From contig JAUWWH010000007.1 of the NCBI GenBank assembly GCA_030617005.1, forward strand, positions 1-11,226: a DNA stretch of 11,226 nt. Reading direction: 5' to 3'. Origin of the DNA: Candidatus Bathyarchaeota archaeon. GTDB taxonomy: Archaea > Thermoproteota > Bathyarchaeia > RBG-16-48-13 > GCA-020355125. The notes under the pieces are model-generated. The model was given only the letters and a program-made list of their open reading frames with translations, made no database searches and had not been told where the DNA came from. Below, piece by piece: positions 6,379 to 11,226 of this stretch. Numbering within the stretch: position 1 is the first letter of the stretch; each line of letters opens with the position of its first letter. A program made the translations under genes and the position numbers.

Positions 6379-7986
6379 TTAGTAACCTGGAGGCGTACCA
6401 CCAGGCATATAGCCACCAGAAGGTATCGGAGGAGCACTAGACTTCCCAGAAGCAATCACATCATCAATCCGCAAAATAATACACGCAGACCCACTTGCAG
6501 CCTTCACAATCTGCTCCTTCACAACCAACGGCTCAAAAACATCCAAACCAGCCATATCACACACCCCACCACCAAACACATCTACACCAACCCACAACTC
6601 ACCCTTATCATGACGCGCCCGCAAATCAACCAAAATATCAATCGAATCCAAACCCGCATTCTCCGCCAACGTCACCGGAATAACTTAACCCCTCAACAAA
6701 ATTCAACGCAACCAACTGCATCCGACCAGACAAACCCTCAACCCACTTCCTCAAACGAGACGAAACATCAATCTCTGGAGCACCACCACAGGAACCTCCA
6801 CAACATCACGAACCACACACAACGCATCATGCAACGAACGCTCAGCCTCATCACCAATCTTCTCAGTACCACTCCGAACCAAAATCGTAACAGTCTTTGG
6901 ACCCTCACAACCCTCAATAAACACCCACTTATCATCACCAACTTTCCTCTCCTCAACCAACCTCGCACTACCAAGCTCCACACTAGATAACCCATCAACA
7001 GAAGAAACAATCTGCCCACCAGTCGCTTTTGCAAACTTATCCATACTAGATTTCTTCACCCGCTTAACAGCCAAAATACCCTTTTTCGATAAAAAATACT
7101 GAACCAAATCATCAAGCCCCTTCTGACAAATCAACACATTCACCCCCAACACCTACAATCTTATCAACCATAATGCGCAACATACGCTCCTCCTCATCCA
7201 AAAAAGCCTGAATCTGCTCAGGCTTCTCAATCTACAATGCATAATCCAACAAAGCAATCCTCGCACCCTCAACACGCCTCGGCATCCCAGAATGAATAAT
7301 CTCCTTATCAATCACCATACCCTCAATCAACTTCGTCTCCACAATAGAACCCCCAGCCTTCGTCTCAACCTCAATATTATCAAGATCAACAACGACTCCT
7401 CACCCCCCCTCTCCGCAACCTTCAAAACCGCATCAACCGTCAAACCCGCAAGATATCCACGATCCGCCTGAACAATCTTACTCGCCATCGACGTCATCGC
7501 AACCTTCCGCAACACCGCCCTATCCGTCTTCTTCAAAGAAACCGCAATATCACCAAAAATCTCCAAAGCCTTATCCGCAGCCCTACGATAACCCAAAACA
7601 ATAATCGTTGGATGAACATTCTTATCCAACAACTCCTCAGTCTTCTCCAATAACCGCCCCGTAAACACCACAACAGACGTAGTACCATCCCCAACCTCAT
7701 CATCAGTCGCCTCCGCAACCTCCACCATCATCTTAGCTGTAGGATGCTGAATATCCATCTCCTTCAAAATAGTCGCACCGTCACTCGTAATCGTAACATT
7801 CCCCGGCGAGTCAACGAGCATCTTATTCATACCTTTCGGACCTAAAGTAGACTTTACAACATCCATAACAACCTTAGCCGTCATAATATTATTCCGCTGA
7901 GCATCCTTACCAGTATTCCTACTACTACCCTCTCTTAAAATCAAAATAGGTTGACCATCAATCTGACCTGAAATAACTTGCACCAA
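6379..7986 (-). pseudogene. Thermosome (group II chaperonin) subunit, disrupted
   Basis: Thermosome subunits form double-ring ATP-driven protein-folding chambers in the cytosol. Translating by segments recovers almost the whole family sequence: [18 protein letters not shown] and GDGTTSVVVF in the first equatorial part; [21 protein letters not shown] and AKATGGQI in the apical/intermediate part; GGAPEIDVSSRLRKW, LAENAGLDSIDIL and VDVFGGGVCDM towards the end; and a Gly/Pro tail GGYMPGGTPPGY. Lesions in order of translation: one base missing near 7394; TAG at 7232-7234 in place of an expected glutamate codon; one extra base in a five-base run at 7143-7147; one base missing near 6781-6791, where about four residues also seem lost; two bases missing near 6685. 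The net shift is zero, so both ends share a frame. Length (about 535 codons) is near the usual 545. The start is TTG at 7986 or GTG at 7983. Codons end almost only in G or T, unlike neighbours. Sequencing error is possible but the clustering argues for a decaying gene. Confidence 0.93.
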
Positions 7987-8011
7987 ATTTATTTACATCT
8001 CTCGACTCAAA

Positions 8012-8045
8012 CTAGTCAAAGATATAAAAAATCTTTTTGACTAAG
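8012..8045. promoter_or_regulatory. Thermosome TATA box inside an inverted repeat
   Basis: On the minus strand tttttatat (8022-8030) sits about 40 bases before the thermosome start, a normal archaeal promoter position. It is flanked by imperfect inverted arms: CTAGTCAAAGAT at 8012-8023 and ATCTTTTTGACTAAG at 8031-8045, differing by short insertions. A dyad over the TATA box is what a repressor operator can look like, for example for a heat-shock regulator; that reading is inference. Confidence 0.5.
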
Positions 8046-8107
8046 AAGGGTCAGATAATAGGAGTAAACACAAAATATTTCCAAGAAGAAATTGTTAGTG
8101 ATATGTT

Positions 8108-8148
8108 TAGAGTATAAAATAATATAATAGTTTAAATCTTATACTCTA
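8108..8148. repeat. 10-base perfect inverted repeat with 21-base spacer
   Basis: TAGAGTATAA at 8108-8117 and its exact complement TTATACTCTA at 8139-8148 could form a stem with an AT-only-like loop of 21 bases, or act as a two-site binding element. It lies in the gene-free region between two divergent genes. A run of eight T follows at 8164-8171. Low sequence complexity raises the chance of a random match. Confidence 0.5.
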
Positions 8149-8215
8149 TTGAAGCAAACAGCCATTTTTTTTCACATAATATGAGAAATGCTTGGAAGTT
8201 TTATCTTAAAAAGAA

Positions 8216-8227
8216 GAAAATTTATAT
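8216..8227 (+). promoter_or_regulatory. Candidate TATA box of S17e
   Basis: gaaaatttatat is a good BRE-like plus TATA-like match on the plus strand. Transcription would start near 8250, leaving a leader of about 80 bases before the S17e ATG, long for an archaeon, so a nearer weak promoter cannot be excluded. Confidence 0.4.
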
Positions 8228-8329
8228 GCGTTATTATCTTTGTTAGAGAAACCGAAGTCATAAAATAAGTCGAATTATGAACATCATATAAGGATATTGT
8301 AAAGAATATAGTTAAAGAAGATGAATGTC

Positions 8330-8596
8330 ATGGGAAAAAAGCGGGCTATCAGTGTGAGGAGGATAGCTGAGAAACTGATTGAAAAATATCCTGATATGTT
8401 TACAGATAACTTTGAAGAGAATAAAAGACTGGTTAGTGAATTAATAGACGTTCCACCCAAAACCCTTCGAAATGAAGTGGCTGGATATGTATTGCGTATA
8501 AAGAAGAAGAAATTAATTATGCCCCGACCCCTCGTCCCGACAGTTTCAGTACGCCCTGATGTCTCCCGTAGAAGGAGAGGGCGGAGATATAGATAG
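8330..8596 (+). CDS. rps17e: 30S ribosomal protein S17e
   Basis: S17e is a small-subunit protein of archaea and eukaryotes. The ATG at 8330 gives MGKKRAISVRRIAEKLIEKY, the expected family N-terminus. An ATG at 8321 in the same frame would add MNV and is less likely. The core is unmistakable: FTDNFEENKRLVSEL (24-38), then KTLRNEVAGYVLRI (44-57). The protein is 88 residues, longer than the 60-70 usual in archaea, because of a C-terminal extension from about residue 62 (MPRPLVPTVSVRPDVS followed by an arginine-rich end RRRRGRRYR), probably contacting rRNA. It is followed on the same strand by L37e, 126 bases on. It is divergent from the broken thermosome gene. Confidence 0.94.
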   Translation: MGKKRAISVRRIAEKLIEKYPDMFTDNFEENKRLVSELIDVPPKTLRNEVAGYVLRIKKKKLIMPRPLVPTVSVRPDVSRRRRGRRYR

Positions 8597-8722
8597 AAAA
8601 AATGGTTATATCGTCTCAAGGTTTTGTTAAATTCCTAAATAATTATAAAGAGGAACTCTATATAGGAAGGAAATTGCTTCTGACATTAACCCTTTTAGAA
8701 AATTACAAAGTGCGTGAAAATA

Positions 8723-8911
8723 TTGACAAAAGGAACCCCTTCTTTTGGTAGACATCATAAAAGACGAGTGATTAGTTGCCGCAGGTGCGGAAGGAGATCA
8801 TATCATGTTAGACATAAAGTATGCTCTGCTTGTGGTTACGGTAAAAGTAGTAAGATTCGAAGCTACAGTTGGCAGACGAGAGGCGTTAGAAGAGAGAGGC
8901 GCTTATATTGA
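8723..8911 (+). CDS. rpl37e: 50S ribosomal protein L37e
   Basis: L37e is a small zinc-binding large-subunit protein. A TTG start at 8723 gives [13 protein letters not shown], which is the family's conserved N-terminus, and a 62-residue protein, the normal size. A GTG at 8714 would add three residues (MKI) and is less likely. The C4 zinc ribbon is complete: Cys19 and Cys22 (CRRCG), Cys34 and Cys37 (CSACG). The C-terminal part is rich in Arg with conserved [14 protein letters not shown], suited to rRNA contact. In many archaea an Lsm/Sm gene sits directly upstream; here that place is taken by S17e and I cannot find an Lsm gene in the gap. No strong Shine-Dalgarno is visible, so translation may be coupled to or share the S17e transcript. 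Confidence 0.94.
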   Translation: MTKGTPSFGRHHKRRVISCRRCGRRSYHVRHKVCSACGYGKSSKIRSYSWQTRGVRRERRLY

Positions 8912-9225
8912 AACGAGACCCTCTATATTATTATGTTCTATGACGCTTAACAATTAATTTTTACGAACATTATTTTCCCCCTGAGGTGTTTTTAGTCCCT
9001 GTTTTGCTTTACGAAAATACATCTTCACATCTTAAATAATGAAAAATGAATTATTTGGAATAGATGCTCAATATCTCCTTTTAGTCGTATAATCGAGAAA
9101 TTCGCTTTTTTGATATACATTATAGATAATCAGAGATTGAAGTTGAAGGCTGCTCAGTAAGCTAATAATTAAATCTTAGTTTTATAATAATATCAAAATG
9201 TCTATTATAACTATGTGATTAGATC
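8912..9225. other. 314-base gene-free region before nadC
   Basis: No protein gene or tRNA-like fold is apparent on either strand. The only supported element is the nadC promoter near its right end. Short T-rich runs at 8957-8961 and 8985-8990 follow L37e and could end its transcript, since archaeal termination favours T tracts, but no stem precedes them. Confidence 0.45.
9181..9188 (+). promoter_or_regulatory. Candidate TATA box of nadC
   Basis: tttataat lies about 41 bases before the ATG at 9226. Transcription would start near 9210, with a short leader that contains a partial Shine-Dalgarno (GTGA at 9215-9218) close to the ATG. Confidence 0.45.
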
Positions 9226-10086
9226 ATGAAAAATATGATTTTAGTAGAGGAAAAGATTAAGGAATTTTTATCTGAAGATCTTGGATTTGGAGACATCACA
9301 ACTGACGCTCTAATAGATGACAACTCGATGGCTGAAGCGGAAATTGTTTTTAAAGAGGAAGGGGTCGTAGCGGGAGTGGAGGAAGCTGCAACTATTTTTG
9401 AGTTAGTAGGTTGTAAATCTCATATTTTAATCAATGATGGTGAAAAGGTTAAACCTCAGACTATAGTCCTTAAAGTTGAAGGTCCTTCAAAGAGTATTCT
9501 TATGGGGGAAAGGGTGTCGTTAAATGTCCTAATGAGGATGAGTGGCATCGCCACTGCAACAAAACAAGTGCTTACCCTGGCAAGAAATTATAATTCAAAA
9601 ATTCGAGTAACAGCAACAAGGAAGACAACCCCGGGGTTTAGGTACTTCGAGAAGAAAGCGGTTAAGATCGGAGGTGGAGATACCCATAGACTACGACTTG
9701 ACGATTGCGTCTTAATAAAGGATAACCACTTAAAGTTAATGCCCTCAATTAGTGAAGCTGTAAGAAAGGTTTTAGATATTGTAAGTTTTACAAAGAAAGT
9801 GGAGATTGAAGTGGAGAACTCCTCTCAAGCAATAGAAGCAGTTGAAGCAGGTGCAGACATCGTCATGCTTGACAATATGGAACCAACGGAAATTCGGAGG
9901 ACGTTAAGAGAACTAAATAGAAGAGGAATACGAAATAAAATTCTAATTGAAGCTTCAGGAGGGATAACGATCAAGAATATAGTAGATTACGCGAAAACAG
10001 GAGCGGATATCCTCTCTTTAGGCTCACTCACACACTCAGTTCAAGCTATTGATATAAGCTTGAGGATGAAAAGTATTTATAGATAA
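9226..10086 (+). CDS. nadC: Nicotinate-nucleotide pyrophosphorylase (carboxylating)
   Basis: NadC (quinolinate phosphoribosyltransferase) turns quinolinate and PRPP into nicotinate mononucleotide, CO2 and pyrophosphate in de novo NAD synthesis. The 286-residue length is normal. The N-terminal open-faced sandwich domain covers about 1-115 (EDLGFGDITTDALI at 17-30). The barrel domain carries the substrate-binding motifs: ERVSLNVLMRMSGIAT (95-110), TRKTTPGFRYFEKKAV (131-146), GGGDTHRLRLDDCVLIKDNH (149-168), VEIEVEN (192-198), DIVMLDNM (211-218), EASGGI (242-247) and ILSLGSLTHS (262-271). All Arg, Lys and His positions I would expect in these motifs are there. The ATG at 9226 is chosen because of the family N-terminus and a GTGA element just before it; the ATG at 9235 is possible. 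The partners nadA and nadB are not in the window. Confidence 0.97.
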   Translation: MKNMILVEEKIKEFLSEDLGFGDITTDALIDDNSMAEAEIVFKEEGVVAGVEEAATIFELVGCKSHILINDGEKVKPQTIVLKVEGPSKSILMGERVSLNVLMRMSGIATATKQVLTLARNYNSKIRVTATRKTTPGFRYFEKKAVKIGGGDTHRLRLDDCVLIKDNHLKLMPSISEAVRKVLDIVSFTKKVEIEVENSSQAIEAVEAGADIVMLDNMEPTEIRRTLRELNRRGIRNKILIEASGGITIKNIVDYAKTGADILSLGSLTHSVQAIDISLRMKSIYR

Positions 10087-10240
10087 ATTCTGAAGAAAAT
10101 ATAGAAAAAATCAATCGCTTAAAAAGATGAGAATCCTAATCCTCAAAGATCAACAGTTAAGTGATAAAAGAGGTGCCCTTCTGTAATAGTTTTCTGTAAG
10201 ATTATGACATTACACATAAATCGATAATTAGTAAACCGAA

Positions 10241-11226
10241 CTATTGTTTCGCTAAGATCTTTATATCACTAATCAATCTGAAGAAATGTCTAGGATAAAG
10301 AGCATAGGTGTATGAATACATACGCACGCATGTTCGAAGACAGATATTACAGGTCTCAGCCATCTTAACATGATTTTGATATAGTTTACTCTTAAAGTAA
10401 TCTTCAAAGCTACCGGTATTCAAGTCATAGGTATGATCATATGTACATGAGAATATTTTTCCATCTGGTGAAACATAAACGAAAATTTTTGGAAAATAAC
10501 ATGTATAGGGTTTATTCGCGATGTGATCCCGGATGACTTGGTCTGTCTCCATAAGAGGATATCCCTCATTCTTGAGTTTTAAAAGAGTCTCATAGAACCC
10601 TTGAAGTTCCAAACTGCTTAGACCATAATCCCTAACAACTGAATCAGTTCGTCCTTCTTCAAAACTTGATTGCACAGTGGGTTCAACAGCATTATAAGAG
10701 ATCCCAATCCCAAGATCTACTGCGAATTGTGCCATGGCCTCAATCTTATCAAAGTTTAGTTTACTTATAGTTGACACTAATGTAACTCTTGTTTTCCCAA
10801 GTTCTTGAAGCCTCTTAATACCTTCAACAACTTCATCAAATGCGCCTTTTCTCCCACGTATATAATCATGATAAGTATCAGCGTAATCTAATGAGACGAA
10901 AGCAAAGTCAAGGTTTTCAGATATAGATTCAGCCTTTTGTTTAAGTAGAGATGCATTTGTATTCATCATTGTTATGAACCCTTTCCTCTTAGCAAATTCC
11001 AGTATCTCTTCTATGTCCTTCATGATAAGAGGTTCCCCGCCAAAAAGATAGTATCCCCGCATCCCAACATTGTAAGCATTAACTAAAAGATCAAAGATCT
11101 CTTCAGTTTTCAAGTTCTTATCAATCTGATTAGACATTCTCCAATAGGTACATGTTTTACACCTAGAGTTACAGACATAGGTAATAGCATGGGCGAGGAA
11201 AAAAGGCTTATGAGTTATAAACCGAG
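10241..11226 (-). CDS. Radical SAM protein with SPASM/twitch-like C-terminus (5' end outside window)
   Basis: Radical SAM enzymes use a [4Fe-4S] cluster to split S-adenosylmethionine and start radical reactions. The frame is open to the right edge, so the true start lies outside. The ATG at 11137 is internal, because the cluster motif CNSRCKTC (Cys-x3-Cys-x2-Cys; codons at 11171-11173, 11159-11161 and 11150-11152) lies upstream of it. Numbering from that ATG, GGEPL at 34-38 binds the SAM amino group. The C-terminal part has Cys213-x12-Gly226-x4-Cys231, then Cys263-x2-Cys266-x3-Cys270, a SPASM/twitch-like auxiliary cluster domain with the second motif shorter than classical SPASM. About 327 residues are visible. 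Such proteins modify peptides, cofactors or lipids, but the substrate cannot be told here. It ends convergent with nadC, 154 bases apart. Confidence 0.9.
   Translation of the reverse strand, partial: RFITHKPFFLAHAITYVCNSRCKTCTYWRMSNQIDKNLKTEEIFDLLVNAYNVGMRGYYLFGGEPLIMKDIEEILEFAKRKGFITMMNTNASLLKQKAESISENLDFAFVSLDYADTYHDYIRGRKGAFDEVVEGIKRLQELGKTRVTLVSTISKLNFDKIEAMAQFAVDLGIGISYNAVEPTVQSSFEEGRTDSVVRDYGLSSLELQGFYETLLKLKNEGYPLMETDQVIRDHIANKPYTCYFPKIFVYVSPDGKIFSCTYDHTYDLNTGSFEDYFKSKLYQNHVKMAETCNICLRTCVRMYSYTYALYPRHFFRLISDIKILAKQ

Larger units (their letters stand above)
7987..8329. other. 343-base gene-free region between thermosome and S17e
   Basis: No convincing protein gene is present on either strand. 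It holds the thermosome TATA box with its dyad (8012-8045), a 10-base perfect inverted repeat (8108-8148), an eight-T run (8164-8171) and a TATA-like box for S17e (8221-8227). A 21-codon frame (8180-8245) looks accidental. I found no tRNA-like cloverleaf. The region separates two divergently transcribed genes and probably serves as their control region. Confidence 0.6.

Noticed and set aside
6495..6990. Pro/Thr/His/Asn-rich frames on the plus strand opposite the thermosome
   Set aside because: Low-complexity translations are what the antisense of a G/T-ending coding strand produces. The minus strand carries clear chaperonin sequence.
6379..7986. Programmed frameshifting or recoding of the thermosome
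   Set aside because: Four shifts of different sizes plus a stop, without shared slippery sites or conserved signals, fit decay or error better than recoding.
8180..8245. 21-codon frame upstream of S17e
   Set aside because: Too short, Lys/Tyr-rich as expected from AT-rich DNA, no ribosome binding site; overlaps the likely S17e TATA box.
8284..8619. 111-codon frame on the minus strand over S17e
   Set aside because: It is the shadow of S17e, whose plus-strand protein has clear family motifs.
8602..8751. 49-codon frame starting five bases after S17e and overlapping the L37e start
   Set aside because: No family resemblance (checked by eye against Lsm), and its end overlaps the well-supported L37e in another frame. 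Most likely a chance frame, though its start position next to the S17e stop is neat.
1..11226. tRNA genes, CRISPR repeats, insertion sequences, defence or toxin-antitoxin cassettes
   Set aside because: Gaps between genes were read on both strands. No T-loop/anticodon pattern, no spaced direct repeats, no transposase and no defence-type genes were found.

Overview
This is a chromosomal segment of an AT-rich archaeon. The markers are a TFB transcription factor with a zinc ribbon and two cyclin repeats, Gar1, ribosomal proteins S8e, S17e and L37e, a group II chaperonin (thermosome), and a threonyl-tRNA synthetase with the archaeal N-terminal editing domain. The overall set would fit a Thermoproteota/TACK lineage such as Bathyarchaeia. 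That placement is a guess from gene style, not a demonstrated assignment.

Layout. 1-689 (+): C-terminal half of a type I glutamine synthetase, cut by the left edge. 922-1814 (+): two unrecognised genes, a small Lys/Arg-rich protein and a winged-helix-like protein with a C-terminal coiled coil. 1939-3813 (-): complete ThrRS. 3908-4519 (+): stand-alone DUF123 (GIY-YIG-related) protein, convergent with the next block. 4608-6271 (-): S8e, then Gar1 and TFB; gar1 and tfb are 24 bases apart and form a likely operon. 6379-7986 (-): a thermosome gene of nearly full length, broken by four frameshifts and one in-frame stop. 7987-8329: gene-free region holding the thermosome promoter, a dyad over its TATA box, a second inverted repeat and a likely S17e promoter. 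8330-8911 (+): S17e then L37e. 8912-9225: gene-free apart from the nadC promoter. 9226-10086 (+): nadC for NAD synthesis. 10241 to the right edge (-): radical SAM protein with an auxiliary Fe-S cluster domain, cut at its N-terminus.

Most of the window is information-processing housekeeping (tRNA charging, ribosome, rRNA pseudouridylation, transcription initiation), with nitrogen assimilation and NAD synthesis at the edges. I see no tRNA, rRNA, CRISPR array, insertion sequence or defence system. The strongest anomaly is the thermosome locus: all the reading-frame damage I can detect lies in this one gene, and its codons end almost only in G or T, unlike its neighbours. Several genes appear to use TTG or GTG starts (gar1, S8e, L37e, thermosome), so ATG-only start calling would misplace them.
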